From Siderastrea radians (Eukaryota; Cnidaria; Anthozoa; Scleractinia; Rhizangiidae): a stretch of 64,000 nucleotides of DNA. Of this stretch, positions 1 to 11,716 are shown piece by piece. The DNA is taken from the NCBI GenBank assembly GCA_964017195.1, contig OZ024895.1:10427001-10491000 (forward strand). The letters are read 5' to 3'. The notes under the pieces were generated by a model, which was given only the letters and a program-made list of their open reading frames with translations, did not search any database and had not been told where the DNA came from. The stretch's first letter is position 1; every line of letters starts with the position of its first letter. The position numbers were made by a program, and so were the translations under genes.

Positions 1-149
1 GTTGAACAAACTCTCCTGTCCTCTGTAGAATCTATATTTTGCAGGTGGGTTGGCCTGTGCACTGCAGTTTAGAGTGAAGCTTGTACCCATAGCAACAGTG
101 TTGTGACTTAAATTTGTCGTCAAGCTGAGTGGGTTTGTAGGACGATAGT
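1..149 (-). CDS. Immunoglobulin-like domain exon (partial, runs off left edge)
   Basis: On the minus strand an acceptor (pyrimidine-rich tract ending TAG at 150-152) is followed by a phase-1 open exon. The translation has an N-glycosylation-like NLS, then FTLNCSAQANPPAKYRFYRG, which is the B-strand cysteine and following segment of a C2/I-set Ig domain. The F-strand cysteine would lie beyond position 1. Phase and strand match the Ig exon at 7,234-7,476, so this is probably the next extracellular domain of the same receptor. A Penelope-like element lies immediately upstream in the intron. The exon is too short for simple ORF calling. Identity as an Ig exon is fairly secure; the gene is unnamed. 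Confidence 0.72.
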
Positions 150-194
150 CTACAAAAAAGAATAAAAAACCAATTGCAAGGCTGATCGGACAGC

Positions 195-262
195 TAAGAA
201 GGGTAATAATTTTATTGCCCAATATTTCGGTGAGACAAAACTCACCTTCATCAGGGGCTGTA
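195..262 (-). ncRNA. Hammerhead ribozyme-like core of the Penelope element
   Basis: Reading the minus strand there is CTGATGA (248-254), a perfect 6-bp stem GGTGAG/CTCACC with a 6-nt loop, then GAAA. This is the conserved catalytic core order of a hammerhead. Such motifs are known in the terminal repeats of Penelope-like retroelements, and this one lies 3' of the element's ORF. Stem III and the cleavage triplet are not obvious by eye, so catalytic competence is not shown. Confidence 0.5.
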
Positions 263-394
263 AAAGCTAAGTAAAAATCGAATGAAACGGTTACAAGATT
301 TAAAATGATTAAAATGAAAAGATTAAATATGATTGGTTGACAAACATAAAAAGCGGAAACGTGACTAACAGCTTTTTTTAAAAATAGGAATAGA

Positions 395-2556
395 TTAAGT
401 TTCATCTCGTCTGTTTATTCCGTGGGGTTCAAGTGTCTTGCCCTTTGAAATCAAAAATGCTTCTCTGGCTTTACGAATGCTGTCGCTGTTCGAGTGACTG
501 AGTTCTAGGGGAATGAGTTATATGTCGTTGATGGAGTGGCCAGGGAGAATGAAGTGATCTGAAACGGCGGTGGGTTGATCAATGTGACGATGGGTGATCG
601 CTTTTTCGATTGCGCGTCTGTGTTCCCCAAATCTGTCGCTGAGTTGACGTTTAGTTTCTCCAATGTATTGTACCTTGCATCTGGAGCACTGTATCATATA
701 GATGAGATTGGAAGATAAGCAAGAGATGTGATGTAGAATTTGCCTTTGTTCGTTAGTGGAGAAGAAGGTGTAAAACGTGGTTCCCTCTGTAATGAAAGGA
801 CATGTTTTGCACCTACTTCTGTTACAGCGGAAAGCTCCATGTGTTTTGGGGAGTGGTCTGCGGTGTGTGGCTCTGACTAGAATGTCACGTAGGTTGTTGC
901 AACGGCGGTATGATATGAGAGGAGGAGAAGGGAATGCTGCTTTGCATCGCTGTGAAGAACGAAGAATGTTTAGGTTGTTGAAAATGATTTGACGTATGTT
1001 AGGAAGGGCTGGATTAAATGTTACTACAAACGGGATTCTGTTATTCTCTTGTTTCGTAGATGTTTCTAGGGCTTTGCTGCGTGGAATTTGACGCACTTTC
1101 TCCATTTCTTCTTTAAGAAAACGGTGTTGATATCCTCTCTTGATTAAATGAGTTGTGAGTGTGTTGGAACGTGTGTTAAAGAACTCATCCGTTGAACAAA
1201 TTCTTCTAAGTCGTAAGGCCATGCTGAACGGGATTGATTGTTTGGTGTGAGATGGGTGGCAGGATGATTTAAGGAGATACTGATGTTTGTCTGTAGGCTT
1301 AACATAAAGATCAGTTTCTAATCTGCCGTTGATGAGCAGTACGTTAACATCAAGGAACGGGATTTCGTTGTAGGAGAAGGAATTGGTAAATTTGATTGTA
1401 GGGTGTAGGTTGTTTAAGTATGTGATAAAATCGTTTAATTTTTCTTCGCCATGTGTCCAGAGGAGGAAGATGTCATCGATGTAACGCCACCAAATTAGGG
1501 GAGAATGTGAAGCAGCTGCTAGAGCGTCTTTTTCAAATTTTCCCATGAAAAGGTTGGCGTATGAGGGAGCCATTTTGGTCCCCATAGCTGTACCGTTAAT
1601 TTGTCTGTAATGCTGTCCATTAAAAGTGAAAGTGTTATTAGTAAGTATCATGCGAATGAGATCACAGAGTCTGGTCGTCTGGATAGTAGGATTGAGCCGT
1701 TGGTCCAGAAATTCGCTGCAGGCTTGGATTCCGTCATTATGAGGTATGTTTGTATAGAGTGAAGATACATCAAGGGTAACGAGTAAAACACCATCAGGTA
1801 GTTGACCGATGCTATTGAGTTTGTTGAGAAAATGGGTGGTATCTTTTATGTAAGAAGGACGTTTGGTAACTAGTGGTTGAAGATGAAATACGACAAATTG
1901 GGAAATACGTTCTGTGGGATGGCTATTGCTAGAGACTATAGGGCGACCAGGATGACCCTGTTTGTGTATTTTAGGAATGGTGTAAAAGCGACCTGGTTTA
2001 GGAGAGTTTTCTTTGAGGTATTTCGCTGTCTCGTCATTAATCATTTTGTCAAATTGTAATCCGGAAATGTATCTTTTGACACATTCGTGAGTGAGCGGAG
2101 TAATGTCTTTGTCGATTTTTTCGTAGAATTCTGTGTCATTGAGTTGTCGGAGGCATTCATTTTCGTAGCAGTCCATGTCCATGACAACCGTCCCCGAGCC
2201 TTTGTCTGCGGGTTTAATCGCCGGATGAGACGTTTCAAAGCTCGTCTTTCTCGTTTGGTCAAGTTGTCACGTATTCTAGTTGGTCTAGCGTTCAGTAATT
2301 GTTCCTCTATGGTGTTGGAGAATGCGTCTAATGAAGCGTCACGTCCGGGGTGGGGGGTCCAGGTAGATTTAACACGGAAGGGGTTGTGGCTATCTTGAGA
2401 TGAATTGTTGTTGTTATCGTGAAAATATTCATGCAGTCGGAGTCGTCTTATGAAATCAGAGATTTGAATTCCGGCCAGTTGATATGAATTGGAGTAGGAC
2501 AAAATTTGAGGCCACGAGAGAGTAAATTGACTACAAAAATGGTTTAAGCTGTACAA
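395..2556 (-). pseudogene. Penelope-like reverse transcriptase with GIY-YIG endonuclease, two lesions
   Basis: The single PLE polyprotein copies RNA at a nicked target and carries its own GIY-YIG endonuclease. From 2,556 the N-terminal segment is open, then frame is lost near 2,215, where a lysine-rich stretch runs into KPADKGSG. The main open part (518-2182, 554 residues) holds the RT core: LDVSSLYTNIP near residue 137, MGTKMAPSYANLFMG near 200, and the catalytic YIDD at about 234-237. A cysteine pair cluster follows, and then the GIY-YIG motif (LIYMIQC...YIGET) from about 492. A TAA at 518-520 stops the frame, yet the same frame stays open to a natural-looking stop at 395-397. So there is one frameshift and one nonsense change in an otherwise well kept copy. 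Confidence 0.85.
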
Positions 2557-2631
2557 ATATGTTGGCAGCAGTCTTACTGAATATTAATGGTCAGACTGTG
2601 AGTTGCATTTATAACCTTATGACATTTTTAG

Positions 2632-2760
2632 CGGAGCTCCTTTGCGGCCGAAGGCCGCAAAAGCTGAACACCATACTCATAGAAAGAATTTACAAATCCA
2701 TGCGAGTCAATTTTGATGGTCATGACGTCACGTCACCTTACGACGGCGGCGTCCCTTGCC
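2632..2760. repeat. GC-palindrome-bearing repeat, copy 1
   Basis: Contains GGAGCTCC followed by the palindrome TGCGGCCGAAGGCCGCA (2,643-2,659). The same combination recurs inverted at 54,844-54,870, so this is a terminal piece of an interspersed repeat. A CpG-rich tail with TGACGTCA follows. Confidence 0.5.
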
Positions 2761-2816
2761 CCATGCTTCATGTAAAATATTCGAAGTGTCTCAATAGTCG
2801 CGCGCGTTTACGTAAT

Positions 2817-2957
2817 ATATCAAACACGAGAAAGAGTGTTTCATCAGGATATCCAAACGCCGAGAAGTGGGTTGAAAAAACGAGGCGCAGCCGAGTTTTT
2901 TAACCGACTTCGAGGTGTTTGGATACCTGATGAAACACTCTTTCGAGTTTTTGATAT
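2817..2957. repeat. Palindromic foldback MITE (141 bp)
   Basis: Nearly the whole segment is an inverted repeat. The left arm (ATATCAAA...GAAAGAGTGTTTCATCAGG...TCCAAAC) is mirrored by the right arm ending in ...GATAT. The small central loop is around GAGGCGCAGCCGAG. No coding capacity; the short ORFs across it are artefacts of the palindrome. Confidence 0.75.
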
Positions 2958-3843
2958 GGCTTCTCAAACCATTCATAATTCTTGGAGAAATTCAAGGCAA
3001 AAGTTCGCAAAACTTTATGCTAATTAAGATCCGGTATCCAAACCACCGTCACGGTAGTGATTTCCTTTGTTTTCTCTTTATGGCAGACTCCACTCGAACT
3101 TAAACGCTAACATTTTTTAATTATTGAGGCTTCCAGAAAAAAGGATGTACTTTCATGGATGTTTTACCACATTTCGTGAGGTCGGAGCAATAACCCTTCA
3201 CTGCCACTGACAAAAGAGAATTCGGATCGTCTGTTATCACAGGAGAAATTTGACCTGAAGTCAACAATATGGTTGCTGGTTCTTCATACGGTCGATTTCG
3301 GTAATTTTACATTCTTGGACTGAAGAGACCTGACGGATTGCTTTACACTCTACGGTACATATACAAGAAATTGGAGAGCTTGATTAGGCAAGAAATCCTT
3401 GTTCGAGGACATAAGCGTACTGGCTTTTTCAAAGCTATAAGGAGATCTGATGAGCGACCATCTGTAAAGGGCCCGGGGACTTTCGTTTAGATTCTCAAGT
3501 ACTTCTTTCACTTCAACGGTAAAGTCAATTACATATTTGATTGTGGATTTACATTTTAAGAGTTGTTTAATTGAGCGACTTTACATGTTTACGATAATTT
3601 TATTCAAATGTTTGAAAAACTTGAAAAAACGTGTTCAAAAATAGCCGTGAATTAGTAATTCCCGCTTCGAAAGGAATTGCTTGCGAGTAACTTCACTCGC
3701 GGCGAAAACTGAATGCATTTTGCTTTTCTAGGCAAACAAGTGCTTATGTCAACGAAATTTTATTGTTTGTGAAGGTTTCTTGACCCTTTTTCTGTTTTTA
3801 TTCACTCAAGGAATTTTCATTAATAAACAATCTGATGTGTGGC
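2958..3843. other. Non-coding stretch, nothing recognised
   Basis: AT-rich DNA with no credible exon, RNA gene or clear repeat visible by eye. Probably intron of the minus-strand Ig locus. Confidence 0.4.
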
Positions 3844-5116
3844 TTAAAGAGCCATTGTCACCCAAAGTGCTTTGCGCGCTGAGGTACATTTTTCATAGAT
3901 GAAAAATACGCCATTTTCTAATTGTCGTGAAGTCTGATTTGTATCTTTTTCCATCGCTGCCGTTAGCGATCCGAAAGCACTAGTGTGAATTTTGACTTGA
4001 CATTTAAGTGTCGCCGTATTGATCTTGTTGTATATTTCCGAATTCTGAAGTGTTTTCGCGGTGGAGAAGGAGATCTTTAAATTGGGCGCCTCGTAGGGTT
4101 CATGAAAGTTGAGAGGAAGGTCGAGTCTTCCGGGCTCTGCCAAAGTTGTACGGCTGAAGGAGTCCGTGAATCAGTAGCGGAGGGAAAGAAAAACATCTAC
4201 GGGTTTCAGCAATAGTACTGACACTGTGTTTGCCGAAATAGTGCTACATTCATTGCCGAATGAAAACAGAAGGAACGTTAATTTACCACAAAATAACATA
4301 CATACAACAAGCTTTATTACCAAATAGAAAAAGGAAAAAAAGTTAAACTTTACAATATAATATATTAATACAAAAATAGGTAATGTTTACTCAGGATAAC
4401 TAAAAAGCTAATCGAGCTGAGTAAAACTAAGTGATGTTTAAGTACAGAGGTAGGTTGGCACTAAAGCTTGGTGAAAGCAATTAATTAGTCAATTAAAAAA
4501 AGACGAAAAGAAGAAAATAAAGAAAATAAATAAGTAACAGTAGCTACGGGCTTGCTCCAAAATAATGCTTATGGTTATGAGCTTTTGCTGTTTTGCTTAA
4601 TTATTCCTTTTGTTCACTGTCTGTTTATGTTTTATTTTTACAAAAAGCGTAAGTGGCTATTCTAGTTTTGCGTCCATCGACATCGGTCGATGCGATCGAT
4701 CGCGCAATCAATCGATCGGATTGTAATAGATCCATGTATACACATTGAATGCGAAGTCAGATCCTGAGTAGTTTTCGCCATCAATATTCTTGCTACTTGT
4801 TTTTGTCTTATTATTTTTATATCGAGTGGAAGTGGCTACTCTGGTTTTACATCCATCGAGATCGATCGATCGATCGATCAGTTGTTATAAAAGCTCCATA
4901 CGTGTTGACTACAAAGTCAGATCTAGAGTTGTTTTCTCCGGTAACACCTAGCGATGAAGATATTACTATTTTCAGGGGCTACTGCTGTGAATATCAGCTT
5001 GCTGAAAGGCCATTGCGGCAGGGTATAATTTGCGAAAGGTCCGGCAAACGCGCCGGCCAAACTTCAAAACAAAAACACAGCCGCGCAAAGCACTTTGGGT
5101 GACACTGGCTCTTTAA
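3844..5116. mobile_element. piggyBac-type non-autonomous element with TTAA flanks
   Basis: Inverted termini AGAGCCATTGTCACCC (from 3,848) and the reverse complement of AGAGCCAGTGTCACCC (ending 5,112) extend inward through CAAAGTGCTTTGCGCG on both sides. TTAA stands outside each end (3,844-3,847 and 5,113-5,116), the target-site duplication of piggyBac-like transposons. No transposase is visible; the 99-residue minus ORF at 3,844-4,143 begins in the terminal repeat and looks incidental. Confidence 0.6.
4645..4925. repeat. Two-copy tandem duplication with GATC palindromes
   Basis: About 180 bp starting AGTGGCTATTCTAGTTTTGC (4,650) is repeated at 4,829 with a few substitutions. Each copy contains runs of GATCGATC, perfect in the second (about 4,858-4,880). 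It lies inside the TTAA-flanked element. Confidence 0.6.
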
Positions 5117-7233
5117 ATCTCCTATTCCCGGGCCCACTGCTTTGCGTAGTTTTCAGCATTTTTTCTTTGAGCACTTTTTTTTTTTGCAACTGGTGCATTT
5201 TATTCGAAAGTAGAAATTGTGAATATTCTAGGCTGAGGCTGTGTTTTTTTTTTTCAATCTAGGGTTGTTTTGACTGATTGCTAATTTTATTTATCCAACA
5301 ACTGAAGAGTCGCTCAGTCGTCAATGTTAAGCTTAAATTAATAGTCTTAGCGTAAAGCTCTATAAGTTTTTCAGTTGTGGAATATTTTATCTTCTTCTTA
5401 TCGTTATATTTTACAGCTTCTTCGTTTGAAGCGAATGACATTTCTGTCCCAATTTAGAGACTAAACTTAGAATCCCCGATTCAGTGAGTGAGATTAGCGT
5501 GGCATGTTTTTGTGTTTGTTTTGTTTTCAACCTCCAAGCCATTTCAGCGTGTCTCTAGTTACAGATCGAAATGAAAAACTTATTTAAGTAGCTATAAGGT
5601 AAGCATGTCTCGGTTTAAATCTATTTTGTCCAAAAAGAGACAATAAAAGCTTCCGGAAAATAGTTCAGGGTAATTTCTTTAAAACGCCCATGTAATACTT
5701 CGCGGGCGAAAACCTTGTGCCATTTTTTCTCTCCATAATTTTACGTATGATTGAAATTTTCCGAAAACATTTTTTGTCAATTTCGGCCGGTAAATTGTCT
5801 GATGCCGTGGCAATATTATTTATTTTAGCAAAGGTATTTCATGGTTGACAGAACTAAACAGCCAGGGGGGTGCATACGTATCAGTGAGAAATGCGTATTT
5901 ACACGGGAAAGTCTGTTGAGTCGCTACCGGAAGCAACTTAAATGGGTTTATTGGAGCAACTATAGCTTCACAAGTACTCTTCTTGGGCTTAACTAACTTT
6001 CAAACGACTAATACAAGAAGAGCTGTCGGTGAAAGTCGTGCTGAAGTCTTTTCTTTGAAGAAAAATCAAGAAAAATAAGTCAGCTTCGCTGATTCCTCAG
6101 CGGCCCGCATTGTGTTTATGCCTTTATGTTTTCACTTGTTTTTCATCTTTCGGCAAATAATTGCACAACTAAAATGCACTCTATTTTAGGGGCCAAAAAG
6201 TATGAAAGAGAGGTTTCAATTTTATCATCACAATCTGAAAATGCACTCCAACTTCCTCAAATTTAAGAATGTTTAGAGCGAACAGGATAAATACGCAGGA
6301 CAACTCAAGAGTAGAAAAATATGTTTTATGACAGCACGACCTTTCTCCCTCTTTTAAAATGCTTTTAACATGAGTCATTCACGCTTGTTTTGGATTTTTA
6401 TATCTATAAAGACACTGTTTAGAGGGCAAAGTCGAGGCAAACGACTTTCTACAAGTGGTATTTTCTTTTAGAGGGAAGGAAATGTATCTAAGGCTTATAT
6501 CTGATGAAAAACCTTTAACTTTATAATTTGTCCTTCAGAGATTAAAAAAAGTAAACAAATTGGGAAGCAACTTCGTGGAAAAAAAAACAAAAACGGCACC
6601 AAATTACCCAGCCGATAGTCTATAAAGTCTTAACAGAAAACCTTTCTCCTCTCGGTCTGGAAAATTGTCAGTAGCTTTTATAATGTAGCAACCGATGGAA
6701 CGAAAACTGGGTCGACCAAACTCTGTCAAACGTTGACCAGGCAGACGAGCTAGTTGCCGACTTTGATATAAACGCCAATGAGCTATTCGAGCGATAAAGA
6801 ACAAATCGAAAACATGACGCAAAATACAGGTCAGTTTGCTTCAGCACTGCTGATTCCGATTTTGTGGCATTTATTAATTTCAAAACTAAGAAACTTCATT
6901 TTAAAGAGATCTTTTGAATACCTAAGTTAAACATAGAAAGGAACACGCTGCTTAAAATGAAAAACACAAGTTTTAAGTGATGACTACTATGATTCTAGCG
7001 GAACGTGACAATCACATTACCCTGAATAAAAAGAATTACATATTTAACGAACATACAAACAAGACCTAAACAGTAAGAATGGGCTCGATCTCAAGATCCA
7101 CTTTAAAGCTGACTTTCATTGATTGCCCAAACGTAACTAACAGGTTTTTAAGCTTTCTCCAAACTTTCAGCTCCTGAACATAATGCAACGTAAGAACGTA
7201 TGCTTAAACAGTAAAAAATGTCATTGAACTCAC
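5117..7233. other. Intron-like stretch without recognisable genes
   Basis: No exon, RNA gene or repeat family could be supported. Minus-strand ORFs of 60-72 residues (5,259-5,441; 6,181-6,378; 6,604-6,883) show no domain signature. I looked here for a transmembrane exon of the minus-strand Ig gene and did not find one. Confidence 0.4.
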
Positions 7234-7476
7234 GTTCAACAAAAACGAAGATAGTCCTACTGTCAGGACTTCCAACACCATTATCGGCAGTGCATCTGTA
7301 GGCTCCTTCATCTTGTTTGCCAGTGATGGTCAAAGGAAAGGTAACAACATTGTTATCCGAGAGTCTTATCCAAGTGATATTTGGTGCTGGATTACCATCT
7401 GCTGTACAGGTCAGACTCACGAAACCACTCTCATTCACTGTCTGGTTACCAGAAATGTGAGTGAAGATTGGTGGAT
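7234..7476 (-). CDS. Immunoglobulin C2/I-set domain exon of a receptor-like gene
   Basis: Acceptor CTATACAG and donor GTGAGT bound a 243-nt exon that is phase 1 at both ends, as usual for Ig-domain exons. The roughly 80 residues contain the B-strand cysteine (VSLTCTADGNP), the C-strand tryptophan (ITWIRL) and the F-strand motif DEGAYRCTADNG. It is a compact, complete Ig fold with an N-glycosylation site (NIT) ahead of the tryptophan. It is very similar to the plus-strand exon at 54,893-55,149 (FPLTITG.QDEGAYRCTADNG), so the two loci belong to one family. On its strand, V-like exons lie upstream and another Ig exon lies at 1-149. Cell-surface recognition or adhesion is the inferred role. Confidence 0.82.
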
Positions 7477-8029
7477 CTGTATAGAAATTGTAAAATATAC
7501 AGACAAGTTACTCAAACGTCAGTTTGTAAAGTAGGTTAACCCAACTCACCGTTTGATTCTGTAAATTCAGTATTAGTTAATAGATTAAGGACGATGCCCT
7601 CCAATACAGATGTATTTTTGCAAAGGTTATGTTGATGTAAATAAGTGCTAAATGAGCTGCAACAGAGGACTTCCCACGGAAACGTGTGATAAAATGTCAC
7701 TTCGCCAAACTTGAAAAAAAAAAGTACAGTTAAGGGTACTTGTGTACCACCAAATATAGCGATCTGATCTGGACAAAAAAGGAAAGCATTGTTTTCGAAG
7801 AGATAGGCCACTAATAGAACAAATAAAAATGCAGCATCATAGTTTCATACTAATGAATAAATTAATTAATCAGTCAATAATGCAATGATCAACCTTAGCA
7901 GCAGGAAACACAACTCAGTATTTGAAAGCAAATAACTTCATTTCGGGAGGGCCATACGATAAACACCCCGACTACATGCACAAAACACAATAACCTTCTG
8001 CACCGATATTTACCGGCGCTTTGCACCTT
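7477..8029. other. Intron segment, nothing recognised
   Basis: Between the Ig exon and the hAT remnant. The 91-residue minus ORF at 7,536-7,811 has no domain features and no good splice context. Confidence 0.4.
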
Positions 8030-8774
8030 CAGGGCCGTAGCTAGCGGGGGGCAGGGGGGGCAGCCGCCCCCCCTGGAGCAGTTGACCAGACAAATCAAGT
8101 CTGTGGATTGAGGATTTTCATTATTCAAAGGAGTTTGTTTTCTTTAGACTCAGTTATTTTGATTGTAGTGACTTGCAGTTGTTTGCCATTTTCATGGCCG
8201 GGAAACCGGTTTGTCCATGGTGTGTGCAAACCTTCCCAGCACTCTGCAAAGTTCTTACGATTTTTCTCACCACGCCAGTTGGTAGTGTTTCTCGTGAAAG
8301 ATCCTTCTTTGCTTTGCGTCGTCTGAGGCTATGGACACGTTCTTCACTGACAGAAGAATGCCTTAGCGGCCTTGCAATGATGCTTATTCATCGTTGTGCC
8401 AACTACATGCCAACGCCAAAGGATATTTATGAACGAAAATCAAACTGGAGATATCTTTTATAGGTTAGTTAGCCAAACATCATGCAGTATTGTGAAATGT
8501 TTGGTGCACTAGTGCCGGGATATACGGTGTGTTTCAAATTAACAGGACCTCGGAAATAATGTTGTAAGCACTGAAAACACCTACCTTTTCACACTTATTC
8601 GAGGTCAATTTTTTGGAGACATATCTCACTACAAGTGCTGAAAATAGCGTTTCCGAGCCTCCAAATTTGAACATTTTCTTGGGGATGATACCCCAGACCC
8701 CCTAAAAGGCTCGTGCCTTTGGCACTCGCGAGATTGCCCCCCCCCCCTTTACAAAAAACCTAGCTACGGCCCTG
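8030..8774 (+). mobile_element. Internally deleted hAT element
   Basis: Ends are inverted repeats of the hAT type: CAGGGCCGTAGCTAG at 8,030 and CTAGCTACGGCCCTG ending 8,774. G-rich and C-rich tracts lie just inside. It keeps only the 3' part of the transposase gene. An 8-bp target duplication is not evident. Confidence 0.75.
8173..8463 (+). pseudogene. hAT transposase, C-terminal dimerisation fragment
   Basis: The C-terminal hAT dimerisation region is recognisable in TTPVGSVSRERSFFALRRL followed by RSSLTEECLSGLAMMLIHR. This matches the family pattern VS.ERSFSALRRLK...R..M.EERLSGLALL.IHR. The N-terminal BED finger and the DDE catalytic portion are missing and the upstream reading frame is unclear. 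It is a remnant that cannot act alone. Confidence 0.75.
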
Positions 8775-9728
8775 ACTTTGTGCATAACCAAAAGTATATA
8801 AATTCAAGTTATTGTGAATTCATTATAACTGACAAAGATGAAAGACCCCCCACACACATCTTGCAAATTGAAAAATGCTGCCTTCTTTTTTGAAAGTTTT
8901 ATTGAATTCTGGACAACCGTTATTAAATAATGCTAAAAAAGCCTGAAAAAAGGTCATACTGCAGGAAACAAACAGGTGTAAGGATCACACTACCTCTGGA
9001 ACGAGATGTTCAAACACTACTCCAACGAAGTGCATGATCGAGGCAAAAAGCAATTAAGTTGGAGAGTAAACAACGATGAATACCTCACTGATAAGATACA
9101 CCCCTTACAAACTGAGCGCCAATAGACTCGGTGCAAAAAAAGTGGGAGCAAACAATGAGAAATAATTCGTTAACGACAAATCGACTTTCTTAGACTCAGT
9201 GCAATTACACAGGGGAGTAAGCAACTTCAATAAGTGTTATAGACTCCCCGCGAATGAATGCCACGCATAGACACATTGAAACTAATCTGAAAGCGAGCAA
9301 TAACTAGCAATAAAATCTATCCTGAGTGATATGTGCACTTGATGAAAACGCTCATTATAAACGTCCTAATAGAATTCGCTAGAAAGCAAACGACAAACAA
9401 AAAAAAACAACAACAAAAACAAAAAACAAACATTTCATTTTTGCCCATAGATTTATTGCACATAAGTTTAACACTGACTTTGCCTGAAAAAAAGACACCT
9501 TTAATCAAAATCAGTTATTATGGGTTGCTTTTTGTGAACTGGGAAACCGGAGAGTGACACAGAGACAAACTGCTACAAAGTTCTCCCTATTAACTGAGTG
9601 CCAGGGAACAAAAAGTTACATATTCAATCAGTTATGTCCTATGAACCGAGGCATATTTTACAAGAAGTAAAGCTAACTTCAACTATCCTTCACTTGATTA
9701 TGTTTACTAATATCATAATCTAGAGGAG
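8775..9728. other. Intron segment, low-complexity A-rich patches
   Basis: Non-coding; a poly-purine tract lies near 9,398-9,430. No gene seen. Confidence 0.4.
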
Positions 9729-9815
9729 TAGAAGCTTAGCGGTGTAGTGGTTAGTCACGTCAAGCATTCGGCGATCGAAAGATCAGAAGGCCTAGGGTTG
9801 ATATTTTAAATAAGT
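9729..9815 (+). repeat. tRNA-derived SINE-like fragment
   Basis: AGCTTAGCGGTGTAGTGGTTA resembles an A box of a tRNA promoter. About 50 bp later GGCCTAGGGTTGATAT stands where a B box (GGTTCGAAT) would be, diverged. ATCGAAAGATC forms a small stem between them. It has no complete cloverleaf, so a SINE head is more likely than a functional tRNA. Confidence 0.4.
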
Positions 9816-9969
9816 GATGTGTGTGCTCGTCGTACCTTTTAGGGCTAAGAATCATGGTTTGATAGTTATGAAAAACTTGTGGCTTCAGCCAGAATCATTC
9901 AGGTACCATAAGGTAAACGTCAGATAAATCACAGGACGAAATGGTAGATTTACTTGTCTTTACGAAAAA

Positions 9970-10160
9970 AATAAAGATCACTTAAAGAATCAAAAGATCT
10001 TTAATTTTACAATTAAAGACTCTTACATTACTTAAAGTTAGTATCATGCTTTAATATGTCTTTAAGAGCATTTAAGATAACTTAAATTTAGTTCACCACC
10101 TTACCTGAAAAACTGTGTATTTAAGTCTTCCAGTAAAGTTATTTTAAATCGATCAAAACC
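9970..10160. repeat. Left subterminal CTTAAAG motif cluster
   Basis: CACTTAAAG, ACTTAAAG and TTTAAG variants recur every 10-25 bp in either orientation. The cluster resumes at about 10,590-10,790 after the nested MITE. It matches the right-end cluster at 15,600-16,100. Confidence 0.65.
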
Positions 10161-10162
10161 AT

Positions 10163-10569
10163 TAAGACGGATTCCGCTCAACGTTCGAGCAATAAGTGCA
10201 AAAAATATTTACCAAAAAACTACTCATAGCACGGTAACATTTTAAATGCTATTTGAAACATCTCACTCTAGTTCACTTGCCCAAGTGACCCCGCGATGAA
10301 ATTCTCAAGCATTCTCAAGAAAATTAATTTCAAATGTCGTAAAAGTATGCTAAAAACGGGCGCCATTTTGTTTTGAACTGACATGAAGCGTCTTTTTAAT
10401 TGAAATATGGATAACTTCAAATCCAATTTTCTCTCGCGGGGTCAGCTTGGGAGCAAAAGTAACGATAAGTTCTTCTTATCTGTTCTCAAAATGTGAAAGT
10501 GCTGCAAGTATTTTTTTGGTAACTTAATTTTTGCACTTACTGCTCGAACGTTGAGCGGAAATCGTCTTA
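10163..10569. repeat. Nested TIR MITE inside the CACTA-like element
   Basis: Arms TAAGACGGATTCCGCTCAAC and the reverse complement of TAAGACGATTTCCGCTCAAC continue inward through GTTCGAGC, AAGTGCAAAA and TACCAAAAAA. It interrupts the left subterminal repeat cluster, so it landed after the host element was formed. Confidence 0.65.
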
Positions 10570-11547
10570 CTAAGCTTTACTTTGGATATTAAAGCTAGGT
10601 AAATGTCTTACCAGAATTAAGAGCCGGCACTTAAATTCCTTAAAGAAACATGTTATTATTTTCCCTTGTAAATCCATTTAATAATCCTTTAAGTTTCCAC
10701 TTAAAGGCAAGGAAATAAAAAACAATATTTAAGTGACATCACTTAAATCCCATTTAAAGGAAACATATCTTTTCCTTTTCAATTCACTCAGTTTTAGTCC
10801 CGTGGTGTACTTTGTTTGTGTGGCAACAAAATGATCTAAGAAGGTGTCCTAGAGCAAGGCTGTTAACATTACAAGCTGCATGCAATATCACTAAAAGAGT
10901 CAACTGAATGTCACCCAAAGACAAGACAGATAGATTAATAAAAACTCAACAACAACCACTTTCAAAACTAATAATGATAAACAAATTGCAGCCGCAGTGC
11001 TTTCGGTTTGTCTTGTTTTGTTCTCGACGCCTCCGCTTCATCCCGTTCATCGTATTTCCTGTGTTCATTCTCGCCATGCTTAACAACGCCAATTTATTTT
11101 GTTTTTCTCGTGAAAATCGTCCACTCATCCATTCTTTGAAGATTCTCTGGCGATTTCTTTGCCTGCTTTGGTGCATTTGGCGCGCTAAATTGCATCCGCT
11201 GACTGGTTGTGCTGTCGACATGCGAATCGACTGTCTAGGGGTGGGACATTAGTCGACCTGTTAAGTCAGTTATGGCTATTTAATGACTTAATTTGCACAC
11301 TCTTTCATAGTAAAAACATATCCTGATAATTTCTTATTTAAAAAAGCTGTAACAATAAACATTTTTGCAAGGCGAGTCCTGATAATAGTACGGTGATGGG
11401 ATGAACAATTTTCCCCTCCCACTCCCGGTGCAGTTAGTATTTTGAGCGCCAAAATACGTTGCATAGATTTAATGCGCACGCGCATTAAATCGAATTTTCA
11501 AACAGCGAACTCATGTAAAGTACAAGATTTAGGACACAAGACTAACG

Positions 11548-11716
11548 TTGCTTTGGGAGCTTACGGTGGAGAATGCAGACGTTCTGTTCACTGAGGATCG
11601 GAAACTTCGAGTGGAGCTAAAATTCATCGAGAGACACGAGGAAGAAAACACACATCTTGACTATCTTCCGTACCTTCTGCATCGCAATGTCACGTCCCTC
11701 CAACATATCGCGATCG
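11548..11716 (+). pseudogene. Passenger gene exon A inside the CACTA-like element
   Basis: An open stretch rich in charged residues (TEDRKLRVELKFIERHEEEN, then THLDYLPYLLHRNVTSLQHI) ends at a strong donor, GATCG|GTGAGT, in phase 1. The true 5' end is not determined. Phase joins exactly to the exon at 13,518. The protein is not recognised. Labelled broken because the last exon of the same gene has lost its frame. Confidence 0.5.

Larger units (their letters stand above)
160..2570 (-). mobile_element. Penelope-like retroelement, near full-length coding region
   Basis: A minus-strand Penelope-like element (PLE), inserted just upstream of the partial Ig exon. It contains the N-terminal part, reverse transcriptase, GIY-YIG endonuclease and a 3' hammerhead-like motif. 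Exact ends and target duplication could not be set by eye. Confidence 0.75.

Noticed and set aside
777..2398. Plus-strand ORFs across the Penelope element
   Set aside because: Shadows of the minus-strand RT/GIY-YIG reading frame.
3844..4143. 99-residue minus ORF
   Set aside because: Runs through the terminal inverted repeat of a non-autonomous element and has no recognisable domain.
9729..9815. Possible functional tRNA gene
   Set aside because: A-box-like words only; the B box is diverged and no acceptor stem or cloverleaf can be formed by eye, so called SINE-like.
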